Counted from the first letter of the stretch, positions 1 to 8,099 are shown. The stretch: 38,071 nt of DNA from JAAZNO01 sp012798275 (GCA_035347995.1 DAOPQD010000024.1:1-38071), one strand, 5' to 3'. The notes: a model not told the origin generated them from the sequence alone. A program made the numbers and translations.

Positions 1-175
1 CACATCATCCAAGGATGAAAATGTGAGTCGTGAGCAGCGACGGCTCACCGGTTCGGCAACGAGCCCACCGCGCTGAAGCGCGGTGTTGGAGGACGTAGCC
101 GCCCCGGGGGCCAGGAATTTCTCATCTGATTCGTGAAATTCGTGTTCATTCGGGGCCATTTTCAAAGGAGAGCTC
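1..175. other. Region upstream of lysS with short inverted repeats
   Basis: No gene is seen here. The stretch contains a 6-bp stem (30-35 with 43-48) and a perfect 8-bp stem with a TGAA loop (66-73 with 78-85), followed by a self-complementary CCCCGGGG. Closer to lysS there is a short direct repeat of ATTCGTG at about 130-150. A ribosome-binding sequence (AAAGGAG) sits just before the lysS ATG. I cannot find a convincing -35/-10 pair. The stems could be a REP-like intergenic element or the end of an upstream transcript. I see no T-box features despite the synthetase downstream. Confidence 0.4.
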
Positions 176-1684
176 ATGGAACTCAACGAACTGGAACGCC
201 AAAGGGCCGCCAAAATGGAATGGTTGCGCGCTGCTGGCATGGAAGTCTATCCGCCGCGCGTGCATCGCACCCACAGCACGGCCGAAGCCCTGCAAATTTT
301 TGCCGGGAACGAAGAGCAGGAGACGCCGCTCCCACCGGTCACCCTCGCCGGGCGGCTCATCAGCATCCGCACCATGGGCAAGGTCTCCTTCGCGCACATC
401 GAAGACGGAGAAGGCCGGATCCAGCTCTTCTTGCGCGCGAATGAGCTCGGCGACGCCTACGAGCTCTTCCTCAAAGGCTTCGACCTGGGGGATTTCGTTG
501 AAGCCTCGGGAACGCTCATGCGCACCCGCAGCGGCGAGATCAGCCTGCAAGTCGCCGCCCTGCGGATGCTGGCGAAGGCCATCACCCCGCTGCCCCTCCC
601 CAAAGAATATGAACGGGAGGACGGCGAGGTCGCGCGTTTCGCTGCGTTTGCGGACGTCGAAGAGCGCTACCGCCAGCGCTACGCCGATCTGGCGGTCAAC
701 CCCAACGTCCGCGAAGACTTCCGCATCCGTTCACGCCTGATCAGCGCCCTGCGACGCTGGCTTGACGCTCACGGCTACCTGGAAGTCGAAACCCCCGTGT
801 TGCAGCCGATCTATGGTGGCGCGGCGGCGCGGCCGTTCGTCACCCATCACAACCAGCTCAAGCAGGACCTGTACCTGCGGATCTCCTTCGAGCTCTACCT
901 CAAACGGCTGCTGGTCGGCATGTACGAGCGGGTCTACGAAATTGGGCGAGATTTCCGCAACGAGGGGGTCTCCTACAAACACAACCCGGAGTTCACCCAG
1001 CTGGAATTCTACTGCGCCTATACCGACCTTTTCGGCATCATGGAGACAGCGGAGGAGCTCCTCAGCAGCACGGCGCAGACCGTGTTGGGCACCCTCCAGC
1101 TGCATTTTCACGGACACGAGATTGATCTGACGCCGCCCTGGCCCCGCCAATCCCTCCGCGAGGTGATTCGGGAGGGCGTCGGCATTGACTACCTGGACTA
1201 TCCCACTGCCGACGCGCTGCGCGACGTGATGCGCCAACGCGGGCTCGACGCCAGCAGCACCGCGTCATGGGGTCATCTCGTGGACCGCTTGCTCTCGGAG
1301 GTCGAACCGATGCTGATCCAGCCGCTCTTCGTCTACGACTATCCGGTAGCGATGTCACCGCTCGCCAAACAGAAGCCGGATGACGCCACGCACGTGGAGC
1401 GCTTCGAACTCTTCATCGGCGGCATGGAAATAGCTAACGCCTTCACCGAGCTTAACGATCCCTTCGAGCAAGAAGCGCGATTTTTGGAGCAAGGACGGGC
1501 GTATGAGGGAGGCGATGAGGAGGCCCAGCCTATGGACGAGGACTATCTGCGCGCCATGAAATACGGCATGCCCCCCAATGGTGGCTTTGGCATGGGCATT
1601 GATCGTCTGGCGATGCTCTTCACTAATCATCGCAGCATCCGGGACGTGCTGCTCTATCCCCATCTGCGGACGCGCGAACTTTAG
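176..1684 (+). CDS. lysS: Lysyl-tRNA synthetase, class II
   Basis: Charges tRNA-Lys with lysine using ATP, in the cytoplasm. The 502-residue protein has the expected order: an N-terminal OB-fold anticodon-binding domain (about 55-135, with TMGKVSFAHIEDGEGRIQLF) and a class II catalytic core. Motif 2 is at about 259-279 (RDFRNEGVSYKHNPEFTQLE) and motif 3 at about 468-483 (NGGFGMGIDRLAML). The lysine-type signature GGAAARPFVTHHN is at 214-226. Length matches the family (about 490-510). The ATG at 176 is chosen because AAAGGAG lies just upstream. It is convergent with the HD-domain gene, only 5 bases away, with no clear terminator between them. Confidence 0.97.
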   Translation: MELNELERQRAAKMEWLRAAGMEVYPPRVHRTHSTAEALQIFAGNEEQETPLPPVTLAGRLISIRTMGKVSFAHIEDGEGRIQLFLRANELGDAYELFLKGFDLGDFVEASGTLMRTRSGEISLQVAALRMLAKAITPLPLPKEYEREDGEVARFAAFADVEERYRQRYADLAVNPNVREDFRIRSRLISALRRWLDAHGYLEVETPVLQPIYGGAAARPFVTHHNQLKQDLYLRISFELYLKRLLVGMYERVYEIGRDFRNEGVSYKHNPEFTQLEFYCAYTDLFGIMETAEELLSSTAQTVLGTLQLHFHGHEIDLTPPWPRQSLREVIREGVGIDYLDYPTADALRDVMRQRGLDASSTASWGHLVDRLLSEVEPMLIQPLFVYDYPVAMSPLAKQKPDDATHVERFELFIGGMEIANAFTELNDPFEQEARFLEQGRAYEGGDEEAQPMDEDYLRAMKYGMPPNGGFGMGIDRLAMLFTNHRSIRDVLLYPHLRTREL

Positions 1685-1689
1685 GTAGG

Positions 1690-2322
1690 CTACCTCTCGC
1701 CGCGCACTTCGGCATCGAGCCGTTGGAAGAAATCCGCCATATACCGATGGCGGTCTTCCGCCAGGGCGCGGCCCGTGCGCGTGTACAGGCGGTCTTTGAG
1801 GCGGGAGAGCTTCACCAGAAACTCGTGAACGGGGGTGTGCTGGTCGGAGGCATCCCCCTCCCTGTGCCAGCGAGCGAGGTCTACGGTCTCGATCGGCGCC
1901 CAGAGGCGCTGTTGATGCGCGCCACCGTAAGCATACGCGCGCGCCACGCCAATCGCACCGATGGCGTCCAACTTGTCGGCGTCAAAGAGCACCTGCGCTT
2001 CGAGCGTCTGCGGCTCTGGAGCGCTGCGGAAACGATGGGCCGCAATCGCGTGCGTCACCGCCTCTACCCAGGCCGGATCGGCGCCCTGTAGCAGTTCACG
2101 CGCACGGCGTGCCGCTTCGGCGGCATGATCGCGCTGCAAGGCAGTCGCCTCTGCCCGTCCCCAATCATGCAGCAACGTCGCCACACGCACCACCGCCAGG
2201 TTGGCCCCTTCCGCTGCCGCAATCCGTTCCGCCAGCGCCAAGACCCGCAGGATGTGATCAAAATCGTGAACGCTATCCGCTCCGGCATACAGAGCGCGGG
2301 CCTGCTCCAAAGTCACTTCCAT
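1690..2322 (-). CDS. HD-domain phosphohydrolase
   Basis: A soluble protein of about 210 residues with the HD metal-dependent phosphohydrolase fold. Visible motifs are VHDFDH (18-23), LLHDWGR (50-56, the HD pair at 52-53) and a later FDADKLDAIGAIG segment, as in small YedJ-like HD hydrolases. The substrate cannot be read from sequence; nucleotides are the usual guess. An in-frame GTG at 2370 would add 16 residues, but that GTG lies inside the terminator hairpin of the upstream peptidase gene, so the ATG at 2322 is preferred. The gene follows the LysM-M23 pair on the same strand but is separated by that terminator. Confidence 0.85.
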   Translation of the reverse strand: MEVTLEQARALYAGADSVHDFDHILRVLALAERIAAAEGANLAVVRVATLLHDWGRAEATALQRDHAAEAARRARELLQGADPAWVEAVTHAIAAHRFRSAPEPQTLEAQVLFDADKLDAIGAIGVARAYAYGGAHQQRLWAPIETVDLARWHREGDASDQHTPVHEFLVKLSRLKDRLYTRTGRALAEDRHRYMADFFQRLDAEVRGER

Positions 2323-2341
2323 TCCTGCACCCCTCACCCAC

Positions 2342-2367
2342 AAAAAAGCGGGCTCTACGGCCCGCTT
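2342..2367 (-). terminator. Rho-independent terminator after the LysM-M23 pair
   Basis: Read on the - strand, a 7-bp GC-rich stem (AGCGGGC with GCCCGCT, 6-nt loop) is followed directly by a run of six T. It starts about 20 bases after the stop of the peptidase gene ending at 2388. It separates that transcript from the HD-domain gene. Confidence 0.88.
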
Positions 2368-2387
2368 CACCTCTGTTCAGCGCCAGC

Positions 2388-3512
2388 TCAGGGCAAGAAA
2401 ATCAGGGGATTAGTGGGATATCCCTGGTAACGGATCTCGAAATGCAGATGCGGACCGGTAGAATTGCCGGTACTGCCCATCGCCCCGATGATCTCTCCCC
2501 CGCTGACGACCTGCCCCTCGGTGACGAAGATATCGCTCAGATGCGCATAATAAGTCTGGTAGCCGTTGCCATGATCAATCACGACCAGATACCCATAACC
2601 GACATCCGTCCAGCCGGTAAAAGTCACATACCCGCCGTCCGCGGCCCGAATGGCAACGCCGACGGCGTTGGCAATGTCAACGGCGCGATGCATGTACCAG
2701 TACCCCTGGCTGATGTACCCGCTGGCAGGCCACATGAAATCCCCGGCGGATGAGACATTGGTCGGCGCCGGCCCGCCATACGTGGTGACCTTACGAACTT
2801 CATAGGGCTTGGTCCCATTGGGCACGATCAATTTGCTGCCCACCGGCAAGGAGGAGCTGGCAGACAATTTATTGAAGGGGCAATGGACAATATCCGCCGC
2901 GGCGACCTTGTACTTTTCGGCGATAGAGTCCAGCGTATCGCCTTCCACAACGGTGTGATAAACCCCATCCACCGGCAGGATGATCAGATTCTGCCCCACC
3001 TTCAGCAGGTCCGGCGCCTTCTCCAGCTCGGGATTCGACCAAATGATCGTCGTCGGCTGCAGGCCGAACGCCGCGGCAATAGACTGGGTGTTGTCTCCAA
3101 CCTGCACTTTATAGGTGATGATATCCAGACGGGGCCGTTCGGGGATGGCGGTGTGATACGTCGCCTGACGCATGACGCGGGTTTGGGAGGCCGCGCGGGA
3201 ATAAGCGCGCATCACGTTGCTCGTCGCGGCTCCCAGCGTAGCGCTCGCTGCCGGCTCTGCGGGAGGTTGCGCCACCACCGTCGAGGCCACGCTGATCGCG
3301 TCGCCGGCTCGCATCCCGCCCCACACCACCAGCAGCGCAATGAGCAGTAGCCCAACATGGGAGGTGAGCCGACCCCGCAACGGCAGCTGCCCTTCTTTGT
3401 CGGCATTCCAACGCCAGACAGACGCGGCAACCCCCGCCATCGCATGGGTGATCCATCCCCCATGCCAGCGTTGAGCTTGTTTCACGCGCCGGTTTGATTT
3501 CGTTTCAGGCAT
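2388..3512 (-). CDS. Membrane-anchored LysM-M23 peptidase (second of a tandem pair)
   Basis: Likely a zinc endopeptidase that cuts peptidoglycan cross-bridges outside the cell. The 374-residue protein has a long N-terminal cytoplasmic stretch, one membrane helix (about 52-66), two LysM carbohydrate-binding repeats (about 133-179 and 185-231) and a C-terminal M23 domain (about 270-365). Zinc and catalytic residues look intact: H275 and D279 (HRAVD), H324 (YYAHLS) and H355/H357 (GPHLHFE). So it should be active, unlike degenerate NlpD/EnvC-type members. Its ATG overlaps the stop of the upstream paralogue by one base (TGATG), so the two are translationally coupled. Confidence 0.93.
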   Translation of the reverse strand: MPETKSNRRVKQAQRWHGGWITHAMAGVAASVWRWNADKEGQLPLRGRLTSHVGLLLIALLVVWGGMRAGDAISVASTVVAQPPAEPAASATLGAATSNVMRAYSRAASQTRVMRQATYHTAIPERPRLDIITYKVQVGDNTQSIAAAFGLQPTTIIWSNPELEKAPDLLKVGQNLIILPVDGVYHTVVEGDTLDSIAEKYKVAAADIVHCPFNKLSASSSLPVGSKLIVPNGTKPYEVRKVTTYGGPAPTNVSSAGDFMWPASGYISQGYWYMHRAVDIANAVGVAIRAADGGYVTFTGWTDVGYGYLVVIDHGNGYQTYYAHLSDIFVTEGQVVSGGEIIGAMGSTGNSTGPHLHFEIRYQGYPTNPLIFLP

Positions 3513-4732
3513 CAGGGTTCGTAGATCTTAGGATCTTGAGGTACGCCGCCAAAGCGAATTTCATAGTGGAGGTGGGGGCCAGTAGACCATCCGGTCGTTC
3601 CACACTGCCCTAACACCTGACCCTGAGTCACCAATTGCCCGGCTGTGACCCAAATCGAATCGAAATGGGCGTAGCGCGTCTCAAAGCCATTGCCATGATC
3701 CACCCGCACCAACAGCCCATACCCGCCGCTCCAGCCGGAGAAAATGACCATGCCGTTATCCGAAGCGTAGATGTAGTCGCCCAAACGACAACGGTAATCC
3801 AGCCCGATGTGTCCCGGATTGCGTGGATCGGCAAAAGTCCAGCCAGAAACCGCATAGGAACCCGTGGGCAGGCCAAAATAACCTGTCGCCCCAGTCATGG
3901 CAGCGGTGACGCTGCCGTTATAGCTGGTCGCCTGCGGGATTGCCCGCCCGGCGACCACCGTCGTCACGGCCGGCGGGGGTTCCCAATCGAAATCATCGCC
4001 CGTGCCGTTAGGGATGACCAACAGCTGGCCTTCCCACAAGGCTTCCCCGGGCTTGAGGGAATTCCACATGTTAAACAACGCCGCCGGCTCGACCTCATAA
4101 GCTTCGGCGATGACCTCGACCGTTTCCCCTTCCGCCACGGTATGATAAGCGCCATCCACAGGAGGGATGAACAACGTCAACCCTGGTTGAATATGCCACG
4201 GCGCGCCCTGCAAAGTCTCCATGTTGGACCAAACGATGGTGTAGGGAGACAGGCCGAAATCCGCCGCGATGCCAAAAATGGTATCGCCAGATTGTACCGT
4301 GTAAGTGATGACTTCCAGACGCACACGTTCGGGGATGGTGGTATGGGGAAGCGCTTCTCGCGCAATGAGGACCTGGCTGGGGGCAGCCACATAACGTGAA
4401 ATCGGCCCGCCGGCCGCTGCAAGCATCCGCGTCGGCGTCGCCAACGGCTCCGCAACCGCCGACATCACACTCGGATCAGGCACGGTAGCACGGCTCACCG
4501 GCGTCAAAGTCACCCGCCCCATGACGATCAAGGCCAGGGCGAGGACAGCGATCCCTAGATGCGCGCTCCAGCGCCCTAGTAGCGAGGCTAATGCCCGGCG
4601 ATCGTCCTGCAACCGCCAGGCCCATGCTATTCCCTTAGCCAGCGCTTTGCTGACCCGACGCGGTAAAAACCGTGAATTATCTGCAGGCGCAGTTTCCAGT
4701 AACGGATTCTCGTTAGTGTCCATAATCGTCAT
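3512..4732 (-). CDS. Membrane-anchored LysM-M23 peptidase (first of a tandem pair)
   Basis: A 406-residue paralogue of the following gene with the same plan: cytoplasmic N-terminus, one membrane helix (about 57-72), two LysM repeats (about 143-190 and 196-241), a linker, and an M23 endopeptidase domain (about 295-395). Metal-site residues are H308 and D312 (HIGLD), H356 (RYAHFD) and H387/H389 (GPHLHYE). The predicted role is peptidoglycan turnover at the cell surface. The linker between LysM2 and M23 is longer than in the paralogue. The start could be the ATG at 4732 or at 4723; neither has a strong ribosome-binding site. A good promoter lies just upstream. Confidence 0.92.
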   Translation of the reverse strand: MTIMDTNENPLLETAPADNSRFLPRRVSKALAKGIAWAWRLQDDRRALASLLGRWSAHLGIAVLALALIVMGRVTLTPVSRATVPDPSVMSAVAEPLATPTRMLAAAGGPISRYVAAPSQVLIAREALPHTTIPERVRLEVITYTVQSGDTIFGIAADFGLSPYTIVWSNMETLQGAPWHIQPGLTLFIPPVDGAYHTVAEGETVEVIAEAYEVEPAALFNMWNSLKPGEALWEGQLLVIPNGTGDDFDWEPPPAVTTVVAGRAIPQATSYNGSVTAAMTGATGYFGLPTGSYAVSGWTFADPRNPGHIGLDYRCRLGDYIYASDNGMVIFSGWSGGYGLLVRVDHGNGFETRYAHFDSIWVTAGQLVTQGQVLGQCGTTGWSTGPHLHYEIRFGGVPQDPKIYEP

Positions 4733-4756
4733 TTGCCGCGAAAACGCAACAGCATT

Positions 4757-4785
4757 ATTATAGCACGGGTAATTTCAAAATGCAA
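4757..4785 (-). promoter_or_regulatory. Sigma70-like promoter for the LysM-M23 pair
   Basis: On the - strand TTGCAT is followed after exactly 17 bases by a perfect TATAAT. The -10 lies 24 bases upstream of the first peptidase ATG, so the 5' UTR would be very short. Confidence 0.8.
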
Positions 4786-4877
4786 CCGGCGTATCTGACG
4801 TTTTCCTTACGCTGTCGCCCGTCCCCGCCCCAGCTATGCCGACCTGTGCGTCGCGGTCTCCATCAACATACCATACT

Positions 4878-4896
4878 TATCTTGAAATGCAAGATA
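4878..4896. promoter_or_regulatory. Operator-like palindrome in the divergent M23/trxA gap
   Basis: A perfect 7-bp inverted repeat, TATCTTG and CAAGATA separated by AAATG, lies in the 359-base gap between the divergently transcribed peptidase pair and trxA. The size and symmetry resemble binding sites of dimeric helix-turn-helix repressors, such as the MarR type. No regulator gene is adjacent, so the role is inferred. The rest of the gap holds the two promoters listed separately and nothing else recognisable. Confidence 0.4.
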
Positions 4897-4995
4897 GCGG
4901 TTTTCTAAAAGGATCAAATCCCGCTGTCAGCCCCTCACAGCTTTCGACAGAAGGGGACACCCGAGGCTCTCGCGCCCGAAGGCATTCCCTTTTGC

Positions 4996-5023
4996 TTGAC
5001 ATCTCTTTCAGCCATGGGATAAT
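4996..5023 (+). promoter_or_regulatory. Sigma70-like promoter of trxA
   Basis: A perfect TTGACA is followed after 16 bases by GATAAT. It is about 70 bases upstream of the trxA ATG and on the same strand. Confidence 0.8.
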
Positions 5024-5091
5024 TTCGTCCAGATTCAACAATCTGGAGAATGCCCCGTTGAACATGCAAACATGTGAAGGAGATAACTCAG

Positions 5092-5412
5092 ATGGCAAAT
5101 TTGAAATCGGTGGATTCAAGCACTTTTGAAACCGAGGTGCTCCAGGCGCCGCTGCCCGTGTTGGTGGACTTCTGGGCTTCCTGGTGCCCGCCCTGCCGCG
5201 CCCTGGCGCCGACGCTGGAGGAATTGGCCAACGAGGAAAGCCGGCTGCACATTGTCAAAGTGAGCGTTGAGGAAGAGCATGAACTGCCGGAGCGTTTTGG
5301 CGTGCGCAATATCCCGACGCTCATCTTGTTTAAAGAGGGGCAAGAAGTTACACGCATCGTAGGGAACCGCAGCAAGAAGGCGCTCTTGCGCGAGTTGGAG
5401 GCCTATCTGTAA
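5092..5412 (+). CDS. trxA: Thioredoxin-family protein with a CPPC active site
   Basis: A 106-residue single-domain thioredoxin fold, a cytoplasmic thiol-disulfide reductase. The active site is WCPPC (C32, C35) instead of the usual WCGPC. The cis-proline loop NIPTL (73-77) and the FKEGQEV turn are normal. The ATG at 5092 is chosen because AAGGAG lies 9 bases upstream; an in-frame GTG at 5074 would overlap that site. The central segment reads VSVEEEHEL where thioredoxins usually have a VDVDEN-like stretch. It stands alone between a good promoter and the convergent MazG gene. A general or a specialised thioredoxin are both possible. Confidence 0.93.
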   Translation: MANLKSVDSSTFETEVLQAPLPVLVDFWASWCPPCRALAPTLEELANEESRLHIVKVSVEEEHELPERFGVRNIPTLILFKEGQEVTRIVGNRSKKALLRELEAYL

Positions 5413-5465
5413 AGACAGACCTCCACTCCACACCATCTCTTTGCGTCCATGCGTCAACAAAGCAA

Positions 5466-6974
5466 TTAACGCTGAAGTTTGGCCGTCCGCCACAGCACGT
5501 CCAGGGCAGGACGATCCAATTTCTCCAAGGCCTGCCCTTGTTCGCGGGCCAGCGCTTCAACGCGGCGGAAACGTTGTGCAAAGCGCTGATTGGATTCACG
5601 CAAGGCGCTTTCAGGATCTACCCCCAGCCAACGCGCCAGATGCACCAGCGCCGCGAGCACGTCGCCCAATTCGGCCGCCACTTCCTCCGGAGAAGCAGCG
5701 GCGTCCAGCTCCGCGAGCTCTTCCGCTACCTTAGCCCGCACCGCAGCCAGGTCAGGCCAGTCAAAGCCCACCCGCCGAACGCGATTCCCATAGGCATGTG
5801 CCTGCGTCAGCGCCGGCAGAGCGAGGGGAATGCCATCCAGGAGCGACCGCTCGCCCTTTCCGTTAGCTTCACGCTCGCGCCGCTTCAGCACCTCCCAGTT
5901 ATGGATGACCTCCTCCGCGCCTGAGACCTGCACCTGTCCCCACACATGGGGATGCCGGGACTTAATTTTGGCGTCAATCCCCGCCAGGACTTCATGCATC
6001 TGGAAATCGCCATCCTCCACGGCGATTTGCGTGTGCAGGACAATCTGCAGCAGCAAATCACCCAATTCCTCACGCAGCGCCGCCACGTCCTCACGGTCAA
6101 TGGCGTCGAGCACTTCATAGGTCTCTTCCAGCAGATTCGTGCGCAGGCTCGCGTGAGTCTGTTCCCGATCCCAGGGACAGCCCTGCGGGGAGCGCAAACG
6201 CGCGATCGTCTCCTGGAAATTCTCGAAACTGCTGTTTGATGCCAGAGGGCTCAGGTAGAGGCTGCTCAAAGGGCCCACATCCTGCCGATCAATGGCATAC
6301 AATGGCAACCAGACGACGGTCTGCGCCGCGGTTCCGGCAGCTTCCACCAGCGCCGCCGGGTGCTCATCGGGATACTCGTTCATCAGCGTTAGTTTGAGCT
6401 CCGACGCCACAGCGCGACTGTAGACTTGCGCAATCAGGACCGGCGCATCAGGGCGGAAGGGCGGGTGTGACCGCGCCACCACATCGAGGGCGTCGGCGAG
6501 CTGCAAGCCATCCACCGCATCCAGCCAGCCGGCCGGGGCCGGGATGGCGTCGGGAGATGACGGGAGAGGGGCAACCCGCGCCGCTTCGAGCGCCGTCAGC
6601 ACCGGCTCGAGGAAGCTGAGTCCGGCCACGACGCGCACAGGCAAGCCTTCCGCCCGTGCCCGGGCAAGGATTTCGGGCACCGCCGCCTCTGCCACCAGCG
6701 GATGGCCGGGGGTCGCATACATCACCCCCTGCTCCCGACGTCCCAAGACCAGCACCTCCTCCACAATCGTGGCGTAGACCTGCTCGAAAGTAGGGAGCTG
6801 CTCATAGAGCGCGTCGAAAGAGCGCAGCTGCAGAGTCTTCGGCAGCTCTGCGACGACGGGATGATGCGTCGTGCGGAGCCACACCTCTTCGGCAGTCGCC
6901 AATACTGCCCAGGCCTCACGGGTCACCTGCTCCGGCGCGCCGGGCCCCAATCCCAAAATCACAATTCCCGCCAT
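5466..6974 (-). CDS. mazG: Tetrapyrrole methylase-MazG pyrophosphohydrolase fusion (YabN-like)
   Basis: A two-domain protein of about 502 residues. The first half (about 1-215) is a SAM-dependent uroporphyrin/diphthine methylase-like domain, with the N-terminal GLGPGAPEQVT motif and a YATPGHPLVAE loop. The second half has MazG all-alpha NTP pyrophosphohydrolase repeats, with the metal-binding pattern NLLEETYEVLDA followed by REELGDLL. MazG hydrolyses non-canonical or excess NTPs; the role of the methylase part is unclear in this family. B. subtilis YabN has the same fusion. The ATG at 6974 is preferred over an upstream in-frame start because GAGG sits 5 bases before it. It lies behind rpsI, separated by a hairpin. 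Confidence 0.92.
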   Translation of the reverse strand: MAGIVILGLGPGAPEQVTREAWAVLATAEEVWLRTTHHPVVAELPKTLQLRSFDALYEQLPTFEQVYATIVEEVLVLGRREQGVMYATPGHPLVAEAAVPEILARARAEGLPVRVVAGLSFLEPVLTALEAARVAPLPSSPDAIPAPAGWLDAVDGLQLADALDVVARSHPPFRPDAPVLIAQVYSRAVASELKLTLMNEYPDEHPAALVEAAGTAAQTVVWLPLYAIDRQDVGPLSSLYLSPLASNSSFENFQETIARLRSPQGCPWDREQTHASLRTNLLEETYEVLDAIDREDVAALREELGDLLLQIVLHTQIAVEDGDFQMHEVLAGIDAKIKSRHPHVWGQVQVSGAEEVIHNWEVLKRREREANGKGERSLLDGIPLALPALTQAHAYGNRVRRVGFDWPDLAAVRAKVAEELAELDAAASPEEVAAELGDVLAALVHLARWLGVDPESALRESNQRFAQRFRRVEALAREQGQALEKLDRPALDVLWRTAKLQR

Positions 6975-7050
6975 CGTTGCCTCACTATCGGAAATTCTCT
7001 CGCTGTCCCCCGCCCTTGCCAAACCCAGCGATTGCCTGACGCCAACAAGG

Positions 7051-7082
7051 AACAGGTAGGCGAAAGGGTCCGCCTACCTGTT
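7051..7082 (-). terminator. Perfect 12-bp hairpin after rpsI, probable operon terminator
   Basis: Positions 7051-7062 and 7071-7082 form a perfect 12-bp stem with an 8-nt loop, 26 bases after the rpsI stop on the - strand. Only a broken T-rich stretch (TTCCTTGTT) follows, so it may be a weak terminator, an RNA 3'-end stabiliser, or both. It closes the long ribosomal protein cluster. Confidence 0.6.
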
Positions 7083-7108
7083 CGAAAGGTCCAGTCACAG
7101 CGACGTGA

Positions 7109-7504
7109 TTAACGCTTGGTGTACTGCGTCGCCTTGCGCGCCCGGCGCAGACCTGGCTTTTTGCGTTCCTTTTCGCGGGCATCCCGACTGAGGAAACCGG
7201 CCTTGTGCAACTCGGATTGAAAATCCGGATTCAACTTGATCAGAGCGCGTGATGCTCCCATCCGCACCGCCTCGGCCTGCCCGGTGACGCCGCCGCCGGC
7301 AACGACGACAGAAACGTCATACTTACCCGCCGTGTTGGTCAGCTGGAACGGCGCCATCAAAGCGATGAAGTCCGCCTCCCGACCGAAATAATCGTTGTAC
7401 GCATGGCCATTGACGATGTACTGCCCGCTGCCATCGGGGTAAATGCGCACCCGTGCAGTAGCGCGCTTGCGACGTCCCAAACCCTCAAAATACTGCCCTT
7501 CCAT
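7109..7504 (-). CDS. rpsI: 30S ribosomal protein S9
   Basis: A 131-residue small-subunit head protein whose basic C-terminal tail reaches the P-site tRNA. Typical features are GRRKRATARVRIYPDG near the start, GGGVTGQAEAVRMGASRAL in the middle and the KKPGLRRARKATQYTKR tail ending in the conserved KR. The ATG at 7504 follows a GGAGG sequence; the upstream extension of the reading frame runs into rplM and is rejected. It is the last gene of the translation cluster, 10 bases behind rplM, the usual rplM-rpsI pair. Confidence 0.97.
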   Translation of the reverse strand: MEGQYFEGLGRRKRATARVRIYPDGSGQYIVNGHAYNDYFGREADFIALMAPFQLTNTAGKYDVSVVVAGGGVTGQAEAVRMGASRALIKLNPDFQSELHKAGFLSRDAREKERKKPGLRRARKATQYTKR

Positions 7505-7514
7505 CCTCGCCTCC

Positions 7515-7961
7515 TTATAAATCCAACGGCTCAGGTTGTTGCGCCTCATGCGGGTGGGTGGGACCCGCATAGACCTTGAGTTTGCGGTACATGTGGCGCC
7601 CCATCGGGCCCCGAGGCAACATGCCTTTGACCGCAGCCTCGATCACGCGCTCAGGGAACGTTTCCAGCTGGCGCCGCAACGACACCGACTTGAAGCCGCC
7701 AGGATAGCCAGAATGGCGATAGTAGAGTTTTTGATCGAGCTTGCGACCCGTGACCCGCACCTTTTCAGCGTTGATCACGATCACGAAGTCACCGACATCG
7801 GTATGCGGCGTATATTCCGGCTTGTTCTTGCCGCGCAACACACTGGCAATGCCGGTAGCCAGCCGCCCCAGCGTCTTGTCCGTGGCGTCCACCACGTACC
7901 ACTTCCGCTGGACTTCGCCAGGCTTAGCCATATAGGTCTTTTGTATTTTTACGTCTTTCAC
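7515..7961 (-). CDS. rplM: 50S ribosomal protein L13
   Basis: A large-subunit assembly protein. It shows the family signature KPGEVQRKWYVVDATDKTLG, then GKNKPEYTPHTDVGDFV and MLPRGPMGRHMYRKLKVY. The start is uncertain: a GTG at 7961 has GAGG five bases upstream and gives 148 residues, close to the family length. A GTG at 7976 would add 5 residues but has no well-spaced ribosome-binding site. It is followed by rpsI. The 138 bases between truA and this start hold a short tandem repeat and a small CTGG/CCAG hairpin just upstream of the start, possibly an L13-type leader, but this is not certain. Confidence 0.95.
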   Translation of the reverse strand: MKDVKIQKTYMAKPGEVQRKWYVVDATDKTLGRLATGIASVLRGKNKPEYTPHTDVGDFVIVINAEKVRVTGRKLDQKLYYRHSGYPGGFKSVSLRRQLETFPERVIEAAVKGMLPRGPMGRHMYRKLKVYAGPTHPHEAQQPEPLDL

Positions 7962-8056
7962 TTTGTCCTCACTCACCCTGATTAGTCTGGTAGCCAGTGA
8001 CCCCGCGATGGCCAGCGATCCTGCCCCGGCATCCTGCGCCCCGACTCCTTGACTCT

Positions 8057-8084
8057 CCGTCTTTGATTTTCCGTCTTTGATTTT
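8057..8084. repeat. Two perfect tandem copies of a 14-bp unit between truA and rplM
   Basis: The unit CCGTCTTTGATTTT occurs twice in a row. Degraded versions of the same motif (CTTGACT before, CTATCCTTGAT after) flank it. In the rplM transcript this reads as an A-rich, unstructured stretch (AAAATCAAAGACGG repeats). Confidence 0.75.
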
Positions 8085-8099
8085 CTATCCTTGATGTTG

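Noticed and set aside
45..66. tRNA-like T-arm (GGTTCG) before lysS
   Set aside because: No acceptor, D-arm or anticodon arm can be built around it.
2323..2370. Earlier GTG start for the HD-domain gene
   Set aside because: The GTG lies in the terminator hairpin of the upstream gene, and the ATG at 2322 begins right before the conserved part.
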